Source: Streptomyces violascens
GTDB taxonomy: Bacteria > Actinomycetota > Actinomycetes > Streptomycetales > Streptomycetaceae
Direction: 5' to 3'
Assembly (NCBI RefSeq): GCF_014649955.1
Contig: NZ_BMUA01000008.1
Span: 1-64,000 of the forward strand
Length of the DNA: 64,000 nucleotides
The notes beneath the pieces were generated by a model. It ran no database searches and had not been told where the DNA came from. It saw only the letters and a list, made by a program, of their open reading frames with translations. The translations under genes and the position numbers were made by a program. Position 1 is the first letter of the stretch, and the number at the start of each line of letters is the position of its first letter. This document shows positions 9,018 to 18,100 of this stretch, one piece after another.

Positions 9018-10938
9018 TCAGCTGCTGTGCTCAGGATCGCTCTTGAGGTTTTTGTCCAGGCAGAAGTGCGCCTTGGAAGGATTGGTTCCGGCGTCGGCCG
9101 GCGGCAGGGAAGTGATGCTCCAGGGGTTGCCGCTCTTACCGGTGGCAGGGCCGCACGAGCCGAACGGGTTCGCCCACAGGGGGAAGTTCTCATTCGGGTC
9201 GGGAGCGCGGCTGAACCGCTCGAAGTCGCCCTTGTTGACCGGCTCCTTCGAGTTGCTGGGACGGCCCTCCAGGTCCATGGCCCGACCATTGTGGTACAGG
9301 TACTGGTCCGGCATGTGGCTGAACCGCAGCAGCGGGCGGTTGTTCTTCTGGATGGAGCCGTCAGCGCAGGCCTTGAAGTTCAGCTCCTGCCAGATCGGGG
9401 GCGCCTGGGTGAAGATCGACCCGGTGATCGGCGAGAGCGCGCCACCGGTGTTGAACAACGCCTTGAACGTCTCGGTCGCGACCTTGACCATGGCGTGCGG
9501 GATCTTCTTGTTGTCGTAGACCCGCTTCTGCCAGTCGTCCATCGCCTTGGACGCGGACTTGGCGCCGAGCATCGGCCGGTAGCCGATCGAGCCGCCGGAG
9601 GTATAGAGCGCGGCGACACAGCTGTTGTCGTCGGTCAGGGCCGCTGCCTTTCCGGCGTACGCGTAGGCGCGGCCGGGGAGGACACCGGTCTTGTTGGGAC
9701 GGGGCGGTGGTCTTCTGTCCGTTGTGCTCGTTGAGATCCTGGGTGGTGTAGGTGAGGTCCGGCGGGGCGATGCCGTAGTCCTTCTGGAGTGCGTCGAAGG
9801 TCTCCATCAGGTAGCGCGGCAGATGCGTATTGCCGGTACGGTGCTCGTAGTTGACGTTCTCGCTGCCTTCGATGATCTTTCCGTCATCTCCGGTGACGAA
9901 CGAGACGGCCGCCTTGGAGCGGATCTTGTACGACTCGTCGTCGGTGTCGAAGTGCGAGGGCTTGGTGGCACTGTTGGGCCGGTCCTTGTAGCTGTTGGCG
10001 AAGCCGATCCAGCGGGCCAGGCTATTGCCGTCGGGGTGCTTGACGGGGTCCGTACCGGCCTCGGTGATCTGGTTCTTCCAGCGCTGCATGGCCTGCTTGG
10101 ACGCCTTGCCCAGGCAGGTCGGGTCATTGGCCGCGCCGGTGCACTCCTTGACACCGGCCGCGCCCGAGGCGAGCCCGTTGCCCCAGTCGTAGACCTTCTG
10201 ACGGGTCTCGAAGGGCGAGTCGACGATCCAGGAGCTCGCGGTGTCGCCGTCGATGTTCTGGTTCTCGTCGAAGAGGGCGACCGCCTCGACGTTGTGCTCG
10301 GCGAACTTGCCCTTGATCGGGGCGACTGCGACGGCGTCGTAGGCGATGTCCTGGTCGCCGGTGCCGTCCGGGGTGATGCTGGAGAGCGTCACCTTCGGAT
10401 TGCCCTCGAAGAGGAAGGCACCGAGCGAGACCCAGCGGTTCTTGCCGCTACCGCCCTGGTTCTTTTGGTCGATGATCCGGGTGCGCTTGCCCTTGGCCGT
10501 CTCGATCTCGTACTTGGCGAACTTGGTGTGTGCGCCGTGGTCGGGCAGATGGACCAGGACCTTGGCCGGGCCGGAGACCTTCTGGGAGAAGTTCCAGGTG
10601 CCGGTGACCTTCATCCGCTGGCCCTGGGCGTCGTCCTTACGGGTGTGGGTGAACCAGAAGTGGCTGCCGTAGCCCGCACCCAGTTGCTGGAAGTCGATCT
10701 TCGCGGAGTCGGAGGCGAAGCCCAGGCGGAAGGTTCCGCTGTTCTTCTTGGGCTGCGAGCAGCCCGGTCGGGCGATCGGGGTCCCGTCCGCGACGTCATC
10801 GACCACCAGGGCGTTGCCGGGCAGTCCGTCGGTGGTGCAGTTGGGCGGATAGGCGGTGCCGTCCGCCTCCTCCTTGTACGTGTCGTTGAAGCGGAACTCT
10901 GCGACAAGACACTCCTCGCAGTGCCGGGGACCTCTTCA
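9018..10938 (-). pseudogene. Truncated, frameshifted golvesin-domain protein
   Basis: The coherent protein begins without a start after a TGA near 10937 (CEECLVAEFRFNDTYKEE). It runs through a golvesin-type beta domain (VSGPAKVLVHLPDHGAHTK … RWVSLGAFLFEG … DIAYDAVAVAP), and near 9702 switches frame in a CCCC tract into a 200+-residue tail ending at 9018. Related Streptomyces proteins are large secreted proteins with a signal peptide; here the N-terminus is gone and one base is missing internally. Probably non-functional. The region 10939-11187 beyond it contains no recognisable gene. Confidence 0.7.
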
Positions 10939-11187
10939 CGGGAAACCCGCTGACTGCGCTCTCTCATGCGCATGCTGCCGTGCCGGGAACTCGCACCAGC
11001 TCATCCTTCAGGCCACTCTGGGCCCTCTGCCCGGTGCGCGCCCCCGCGGAGAGCCCCGGGAAGCCGCCAGGTCTGTACGGCGACTATCGGGCATCTCGCC
11101 CGTTCAGGAATCTGCTCGCCTGCGGAATCGGTCTCGCAGGCCCTGGCGAGCCCATCGCCGACCGCTCACGGTCCGGTGGGCATGCAT

Positions 11188-11227
11188 GCCGACGGGGTCG
11201 GCCGGGTTGCGGGCCGACCCCGTCGGC
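11188..11227 (-). terminator. Terminator of the NRPS operon
   Basis: A perfect 16-bp stem (GCCGACGGGGTCGGCC and its complement) around an 8-base loop, about 50 bp beyond the stop of the last operon gene at 11278. Confidence 0.75.
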
Positions 11228-11277
11228 GTTGCCCGCACGGGGGTTGTGCGCGCAGTTACGGTGGTTGGGTAGGCGGG

Positions 11278-11973
11278 TCAGGCCGCCTGGGTTCGGGCGA
11301 GGGCGTCGGCGTCACGGCGGCGCTGGGGGGTGAAGGGGTCGATCGCACCCGCGCCGGCGCCGGGGGTGGTGTCCCAGGAGCGGATTTTCGCGGCGACCCG
11401 GGGCAGCTTCTTGTCGCCCGGCTTCACGTCGATCTGGAAGTGCGACTCCTTGGGAAGCTTTTCGTCGCCTCCCCAGCGCACGATGCCTTCGCAGTCCGCG
11501 AGGATGTCGCGGATCACCTGGATCTCCTGCGGGAAGAATCCGTCCTTGGCGCCGAGCGGGTAGGCCCCGGGGCGGATCGTGAGGGCCGTGCCGGAGAGCA
11601 GGTTGCTCTCGTACGCCGCGGCAACGGCGCGGTCGGTGGTGTGGCCGCTGATGTCCTCGGTCCGCAGCTCCGAGTCGAGCTCGTAGAAGAACCTGCGGGC
11701 CACATACAGCAGCACGGTCGCCGAGTCGCCACCGCGCAGCGAGACCGTGATCGGCGAGCCCTCGACCTTGTGGGGCGCGATGCCGTCGTGGTCGGTGACC
11801 GGCCAGCCGTTGGCCGAGGTGTCTTTGGACCAGGTCGAGGTCGCTTCGGAGGGCTGCGGCCGGTCGCCCGCATACGCGGTGCTGGGCAGGCCGGTGACCG
11901 CGAGGGCGCCGCCGACCAGACCGAGGCCGCCGGTGAGTATGCCGCGTCGGCTCGGGGTCTTGAACTTGCTCAC
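11278..11973 (-). CDS. Tat-exported M15 (VanY-like) peptidase homologue, probably inactive
   Basis: A 231-residue protein with a twin-arginine leader (SRRGILTGG, cleavage near TAYA). The C-terminal half resembles D-alanyl-D-alanine carboxypeptidase-like M15 folds: SGTALTI in place of the usual SxHxxGxAxD, then FFPQEIQVIRDIL and RWGGDEKLPKESHFQI in place of WGGDW…MHF. The first zinc His and the Asp are replaced (L and T), while the last His is retained, so a lectin-like or regulatory wall-binding role is more likely than catalysis. It is the last gene of the NRPS operon, with its start overlapping the preceding stop by 4 bp. Confidence 0.65.
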   Translation of the reverse strand: MSKFKTPSRRGILTGGLGLVGGALAVTGLPSTAYAGDRPQPSEATSTWSKDTSANGWPVTDHDGIAPHKVEGSPITVSLRGGDSATVLLYVARRFFYELDSELRTEDISGHTTDRAVAAAYESNLLSGTALTIRPGAYPLGAKDGFFPQEIQVIRDILADCEGIVRWGGDEKLPKESHFQIDVKPGDKKLPRVAAKIRSWDTTPGAGAGAIDPFTPQRRRDADALARTQAA

Positions 11974-12461
11974 TTCAACTGCTCGCCTTCTTCGGGGTGT
12001 TGGTTGGGGTTTTCCGGGCGCCCGCGCACCAGACGGCAGACGGCCAGGACAAGGCCGATGGCCATTCCGGCGAGGGCCGCGAAGATCACCACGTTCAGCC
12101 AGAGCGGTACCAGGTCGATATGAGTGCCATCACTCCAGCGGCACTCCCGGGACAGCGGGAACAACTGCTCCACGACGGTTGGTTCACCAGCGGGGCCCTC
12201 GTCCCGCATCGGGTTGCCCAGGGCCCGTACGCATGCCCCTGCGGTCCCGTTGGTGCCGAACCCGATCCACAGCCCCGGCACGTAGGCCGCGACCGCGACG
12301 CATACCGAGAGCACGGTCAGTTCCACCCCGGGGCGCGCTCCCCGGGGGGACAGCCAGACGCGGCGGGTGGCCAGGAGGTGCACCAGCTTGGCGCCGAGGA
12401 GGAAGACCGCCGGGAGTACCGCCACGTTCGCGACGATGAAGAGCGTGTCGGAGCTGATCAC
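11970..12461 (-). CDS. Small integral membrane protein of the NRPS operon
   Basis: A 163-residue protein with hydrophobic segments near residues 5-30, 48-70 and 118-142. An extracytoplasmic-looking loop between the second and third segments holds two cysteines (ACVRAL and RECRWSD) that could form a disulfide. The family is not recognised. ATGA overlaps on both sides (stop/start at 12458-12461 and 11970-11973) place it firmly between the DUF1906 and M15-like genes as one translational unit. Confidence 0.7.
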   Translation of the reverse strand: MISSDTLFIVANVAVLPAVFLLGAKLVHLLATRRVWLSPRGARPGVELTVLSVCVAVAAYVPGLWIGFGTNGTAGACVRALGNPMRDEGPAGEPTVVEQLFPLSRECRWSDGTHIDLVPLWLNVVIFAALAGMAIGLVLAVCRLVRGRPENPNQHPEEGEQLK

Positions 12462-14854
12462 TTGGCGACCTTACGGGGATCGCCGTGGCGCATGGTGTAG
12501 GCGGCGCGCCGGCCTCCCTCGGCACCGACATGCGCCTGGAGCCGGTCCGCGAAGCCCAGCAGGAAGGCCTCCAGCTTGCTGTAGGCGAGCGCCCCGGGGG
12601 CGATGGTCGGGAAGCCGCCCGTGGAGTTGATCAGGTAGGTGATGCCCGCGATGATCACGCTGTCGTCCTGCTGGGCCAGCATGTTGTAGGCGACGTCGAC
12701 GACGCCCTTGTTCGAGCCGTGGAAGCGCTCGCTGTAGTAGCGCTTGAACCGGGTCAGGTTTCCGCCGTTCACATAGTGGCCGCGGAAGGCGTCCACTATG
12801 TTCTTGCCGTCCTTGACGGCCTTGGCGATGAGATAGCCGTCAGCGTCCTCGATCAGGTCGCTGTAGCCGAAGGACGTCAGGACGTCGGGCTTGGCCAGAC
12901 GGGCTTTGCAGTAGGCGCGGCCGTCGGGGTGCTTGTCGCTGTCCCGGCGCCACTCGCCGTAGAACGTCATCAAGTCGCCGCCCCAACCGCCCACGTCACC
13001 GCGGTTGGTGAGGTTGCCGCCCGGCTGGGCGATCCGGTAGTGGCCGCACATGGTCGCGAAAAGGTGCTCGGCGCCCAGCTCGGTGCCGGTGAAGCTGTCG
13101 ATGAATAGCCCGCGCAGCTCCACCTTCTTGGAGCGTACGTAGTCGATGAAGCCCTGGTCGGCCGCGCCGAGAAGGGTCCGCCACGTGGTGTCGTTGTACT
13201 TCTTGTGTCGGATGAAGTCCATGACGAGAAGGTTGGGGTCGCCCTTGCCGTAGGCCTTGGCCAGTCCGTACAGGTTCTCGATGTAGGAGATGAAGCCGTC
13301 GGTGGGGGTGCCGCGGTCGTTGACCGAGTCGACGCCGAAGTCGGCGTCCTCCCGGTGCACCACACGGTCGAGGTCGAAGACGTCGCTGCCGTTCTCGAAG
13401 CGGAACTCTTTGATCTGGTTGAAGGCCCAGGCCTTCGGCAGCGGAAAGCCCAGGTTTCCGGAGAAGCCCCACGACATCCCCGAGACGAACGCCCAGCGCA
13501 CATACGCCTCGCTGGTGACCCTGCCGCACACGTTCCGCGAGCCGTACACACCGGGTACGTAGTGCCCGCCCTGGGAGGCCAGCGCCGAACGCACACCGTA
13601 GAAGTAGGGAAGGATATTGCTGGTGATCTCCTCGTCCGTCGCGTCGTAGTCGACGGCGAAGTAGATCGTCGTGCCGCGGTTGAACCCGTAGTGCTTGGCA
13701 CGCTCGTGCGCCTTCAGTCCGTGCTGGTAGCCGGAGCCGTAGGAGAAGTCGCCGAGCTTGCGGGCCCCGTACTGGAAGATCGGGAAGCAGCGCAGGCCGG
13801 CGGCGAAGATGTCCTTGAGCTCACCCGGCTTGATCGGCTTGTCGAGCGTGCCGCCCGGCTCCTCGTCCAGATAGCGGCCCACGCACTCGTACCCGGCCTT
13901 CTTCAGGGCCGCCGCACGGGACTTGGTGATGGTGAACCGGGTGTCGCAGGCCGTCGCCCCGCGATCCGGGTCGCCCATGGAGACGAGCAGCTGCGCCCAC
14001 GTCTGGTAGTCGGCGTTGCCGGTCTTGAGCAGCGCGGAGAACTCCTGGAAGGCCCGGATGTAGGAGGCGAGTCCGGCATTGTACGAACTCGTGAAGGACG
14101 CCTCGCGCTTGGCGTCCTCGCCCGAGGTGGTGGTGTACCAGGCAGGGCCGTTGAATACGGCCGCCGCGGAGAGCAGCTGGACGAAGACGCCCGAGTCCCC
14201 CTGCATCAAGGGGTGCTGCTTCAGGCCGGCCTGGGTGGCTGGCCCGAAGTTGCCGGTGGCGTTGGCCTCGCCTACGCCGATCTCGTACTGGATGGCCTTC
14301 ATCAGGGCTTTCTGCACGTCCCGGGAGAAGATCCCGTCGCAGGGGACGAGGTAGTAGGTGCCGTTGCCCCAGTACTTCTTGTTGAGCCACTGCTGGATGC
14401 CGCGGACCTTCTCCGTGCCGCCGGGGACGACGATGTACGCGTCCATGGTCAGCAGGCCCTTGACGACCTTGGGGGGAACGGCGCTGGTCTGCACGGGCAG
14501 CCCCATGTCCGCCTGCATTTTTCCGGACGCCTGCTGGGTGGGGATGCTGAAGGCGCCGTCGATGTCTCCGGCGTGGTAGCCCTTGCAGAAGAACGCCGAC
14601 TGGACGATCTTGATGATGTTCTTGTTGCTCTCGGAGGTCTTGATGCCGCCGCGCTTCATGACCAGGCCGAGCGTGTTCGGGCCGAAGCTGTCGGACAGCG
14701 TGTCGAGGCCCAGTTCGATCTGGAGGGCGCGGGTGAGCGAGAACATCGTGGACCATCCGGTGCGTCCGTTCTCGGGGCACGCGTTGTAGCCGGAGCGGCC
14801 CTTGTATGTCGAGTTGACCCACTTCTGGGCCTTGAGCACCATCGCGTCAGCCAT
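12458..14854 (-). CDS. DUF1906 glycoside-hydrolase-like protein with two peptidoglycan-binding-like repeats
   Basis: A 798-residue protein. Residues ~1-110 and ~130-215 look like two helical peptidoglycan-binding-type repeats (ALQIELGLDTLSDSFGPNT and KALMKAIQYEIGVGEANATGNFGP). Residues ~300-520 are a DUF1906/Rv2525c-like TIM-barrel domain (GYECVGRYLDEEPGG, TIYFAVDYDATDEEI, HYVPGVYGSRNVC), a fold related to GH25 lysozymes. The last ~270 residues have no family I recognise. No N-terminal signal peptide is visible (MADAMVLKAQKW), although substrates of this fold are normally extracytoplasmic. It lies 51 bp after mbtH and overlaps the following membrane-protein gene by 4 bp. Confidence 0.8.
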   Translation of the reverse strand: MADAMVLKAQKWVNSTYKGRSGYNACPENGRTGWSTMFSLTRALQIELGLDTLSDSFGPNTLGLVMKRGGIKTSESNKNIIKIVQSAFFCKGYHAGDIDGAFSIPTQQASGKMQADMGLPVQTSAVPPKVVKGLLTMDAYIVVPGGTEKVRGIQQWLNKKYWGNGTYYLVPCDGIFSRDVQKALMKAIQYEIGVGEANATGNFGPATQAGLKQHPLMQGDSGVFVQLLSAAAVFNGPAWYTTTSGEDAKREASFTSSYNAGLASYIRAFQEFSALLKTGNADYQTWAQLLVSMGDPDRGATACDTRFTITKSRAAALKKAGYECVGRYLDEEPGGTLDKPIKPGELKDIFAAGLRCFPIFQYGARKLGDFSYGSGYQHGLKAHERAKHYGFNRGTTIYFAVDYDATDEEITSNILPYFYGVRSALASQGGHYVPGVYGSRNVCGRVTSEAYVRWAFVSGMSWGFSGNLGFPLPKAWAFNQIKEFRFENGSDVFDLDRVVHREDADFGVDSVNDRGTPTDGFISYIENLYGLAKAYGKGDPNLLVMDFIRHKKYNDTTWRTLLGAADQGFIDYVRSKKVELRGLFIDSFTGTELGAEHLFATMCGHYRIAQPGGNLTNRGDVGGWGGDLMTFYGEWRRDSDKHPDGRAYCKARLAKPDVLTSFGYSDLIEDADGYLIAKAVKDGKNIVDAFRGHYVNGGNLTRFKRYYSERFHGSNKGVVDVAYNMLAQQDDSVIIAGITYLINSTGGFPTIAPGALAYSKLEAFLLGFADRLQAHVGAEGGRRAAYTMRHGDPRKVAK

Positions 14855-14905
14855 GACCGATGCCTTTCGGGAGTGTTGTGCGGGAAAGGAGGAACGAACC
14901 GGGGG

Positions 14906-15106
14906 CTAGGCCGCCGTGGCCGGACGGGGTCCGGGACAGCCGTCGCCGATGTGGTCCAGGCAGGCCTGACGGCCGGCCGGGCCATGCTCGACGGTCCAGC
15001 CAGCCGGTATGTCGGCGAAGGACGGCCACAGCGAGTGGTGGTCTTCGCCGTCGAACAGGACGTAGTAGCTGCCTTCGGCGTCGTCGAAGGGATTGATACG
15101 CGCCAT
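14906..15106 (-). CDS. MbtH-family NRPS accessory protein
   Basis: A 66-residue MbtH-like protein, the adenylation-domain chaperone of NRPSs. It shows the signature blocks NPFDDAEGSYYVL, HSLWPSFADIPAGW and the Cys-containing ACLDHI. The family's usual C-terminal WTDxRP is replaced by GCPGPRP, so one of the conserved Trp residues is missing. It sits 43 bp downstream of the NRPS gene and should stabilise its A domain. Confidence 0.92.
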   Translation of the reverse strand: MARINPFDDAEGSYYVLFDGEDHHSLWPSFADIPAGWTVEHGPAGRQACLDHIGDGCPGPRPATAA

Positions 15107-15149
15107 GGAGAGGGGGCCTTTCAGCGGTGGTGCGGGCGTGGACGGCCGG

Positions 15150-18100
15150 TCAGCGAACCAGGGCAGCCGGGCGGTCCAGGAGGCGGTCGCAGAGGATCCG
15201 GGCCAGCTCGGGCGCCTGGTGCTTGACGAAGTAGTGGCCCGCGCCCGGGATGACGGACAGCTCCACTTGGGAGGTGAAGTGCTTCCAGTCCAGATGGCCG
15301 CTCTCATAGCCGACGGTGGCCGTGTCCGCGTCACCGATCACGACGTGGAACGGTGTCTGCAGCTGGGAGCCCCACTGGGTGCGGGCTTTGGTCTGGAAGC
15401 TTGCACCCTGCTGCATGTCGTGGCGTACGACGGCGAGCACGGTGCGCAGATCGGCGTCGTCGAGCGCGCCTTCGAAGCCGCCGAGCGAGCCGAGGAAGGC
15501 ATGCAGCGAGTCGTCGGAACGAGTGTGGGCCGAGTCCAGGAGCGCCTGCGGGTCCGGGTCGGGGAAGGCGGCACCGGCGAAGACCGCCCTCGGCATCCTT
15601 CCCCGACGCTCCAACTCCCGTGCTACCAGAGCCGTCAGGGTGGATCCGGCGCAGTGTCCGTACAGGGCGAACGGCCCCCGCACCGACGTGGCGATCTCCT
15701 CGACGATGCGCTCGGCCGCCTCCTCCCAGGTCAACAGCTTCTCATCGGGTACGGACGGATCGTGTCCGGGCAGTGCGGCTGCCCACAATTCCAGCTCCGC
15801 GGGCAGATGGTCGGCGAGCGGCTGGTACGCCGTGGCGGCACCACCGCCGTAGGGGATGCAGACCAGGCAGAGCGCGGGGGCCACGCCGCGATCGGGCGTC
15901 AGGCGGTGCAGGACGGGCCGCTCTCCGCCGACCGCGCCGAGGTCGCGCAGCCGCTCGGCGAGCGCGCGGGGCGTCGGGCTCTTGAAGACATCGACGACCG
16001 ACAAACCCCGGCCGATGCGCCGGGCGATCCTGACCGCCTTGAACGAATCACCGCCCAGGTCGAAGAAATTGTCGTCGATGCCGACCCCGGGCACTGCGAG
16101 AAATTCACCGAACGCAGCGACGACGCCCCGCTCCTCGACATCGCGCGGGGCCATGAGGAGGCTCGTGCGCTCCGGCGAGGGGGCAGGCAGCGCCCTGTGG
16201 TCCAGCTTTCCGTTGGCCGTCAGCGGGAGTGCGTCCAACGACACGAAGGCCGTGGGCACCATGTGGGCGGGCAGCCGCTCGGCGAGCGCCGCGCGTAGCC
16301 GCCCCGCATCCACCGCCTCGCCGGGTTTCGGGACTGCATAGCCCGTCAGCGCGGCATCACCGGCGGCGTCCTCGCGGACCACGACCCGGGCGTCACGCAC
16401 CCCGTCGAGGTCCCTCAACTCGGCCTCGATCTCGCCCAGTTCGATACGGAAGCCGCGGATCTTCACCTGCTCGTCCGCGCGCCCCAGATATTCGAGCCGC
16501 CCCTCCGCCGTCCAGCGGGCCAGGTCGCCTGAGCGGTACATGCGCGAGCCCGCGGCCCCATAAGGGGCGGCGACGAACCGCTCAGCGGTCAGGCCCGGCC
16601 GGTTCAGATAGCCCCGGGCCACCTGTTCCCCCGCCACGTACATCTCACCGGTCACACCTACTGGAACCGGCTGGAGGCCGCTGTCCAGGACGTACACCCG
16701 CAGGCCCGGCAGACTGGTGCCGATCAGGCTGCCCGGCTCCCCGGCTGCCGTCGACGCGTCCAGCGCGCCATGGCTGACGTGGACCGTGGTCTCGGTGATG
16801 CCGTACATGTTCACCAGGACCGGCGCGTCGTCGGGATGGCGTGCGTACCACTCGGCGAGCCGGTCGAGATCGAGCGCCTCACCGCCGAACACCACGTAGC
16901 GCAGCGACAGCCGATCGCCGATCTCGGGGCGGTCCTGGTCTGCCCGCATCAACTGGTAGAAGGCGGAGGGCGTTTGACTGAGAACGGTCACGCCTTCGTC
17001 CGCCAGCAGGGCAAGAAAGTCCTCCGGTGACCGGCTGGTCGCGTAGGGAACCATCACCAGGCGCCCTCCGTGCAGCAGCGGGCCCCACAGTTCCCACACC
17101 GAGAAGTCGAAGGCGTACGAGTGGAACATGGTCCACACGTCGTCGGCGTGGAAACCGAACAGCGGGCGCGTGGAGGCCAACAAGGCGACGACGTTGCGGT
17201 GCGGCACCACGACGCCTTTGGGGCGGCCGGTGGAACCCGAGGTATAGATGACGTACGCCGGGTGCATGGCGGACAGCGGGGCGATGCGCTCGCCGTCCTG
17301 AAGGCCGGCATCGGACAGCGCATCCAGTTCCTCGCCGAGCCGGTGGTCGTCAAGAAGGACCGTGGGCACCCCGGAGACCGGGAGCCTTGCGCCGAGCTCG
17401 CTCGTGGTCACGAGCAGTTCGGGATCCGCGTCCCTGAGGATGTAGGCAATGCGACCGAGGGGATAGTCAGGATCGACCGGAACATATGCGGCACCCGACT
17501 TGATCACAGCCAGTACGGCCACGATCAGCTCGGCCGAACGCGGAAGCGCCACCGCCACGAACCGGTCGGGGCCGGCATCACGCGCGATCAGGTGGCGCGC
17601 CAGCCTGTTCACGCGTGCGTCGAGTTCACCGTACGTCAGCGAGGTGCCGTCCGAGGTGACGGCAACGGACTCGGGAGAGCGCCGGGCCTGCTCCTCGAAG
17701 CACATGGCCAGCGTGTGGTCCGGCACCGGCTCGGCCGGGTGGCAGTCGCCGCTCCACTCTCCGAGGAGGCGGGCACGTTCGGTGCTGTCCAGCATGTTGA
17801 TCCGGCCCACCGGTCGGGTGGGATCGGCGACTGCCCGGCGCAGGAACCTTGCGAAATGCTCTCCGTGACGGTGGAGTTCGTCGGTGCGGTAGACGGCGGG
17901 GTTGGCGTCGATGTGCAGCCGCAGCCCGTCCGCGATCTCGTAGACCGCAAACATCAGGTCGTCGACCGGGCCGAGGGCGAGGTTGCGGAGCTCGGCCCGG
18001 TGTCCGCCGAACGACAGGTCGTAGTCGAAGCGAAGGACATTGACCTGCGGGCCGAACACGCGCCCGCCGTCCTCCAGCCTCCCGAGGTCGCGACGGAGGT

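Noticed and set aside
13205..15226. 673-aa plus-strand ORF opposite the DUF1906 gene
   Set aside because: Val/Gly/Ala/Asp-rich antisense composition; shadow of a real gene.
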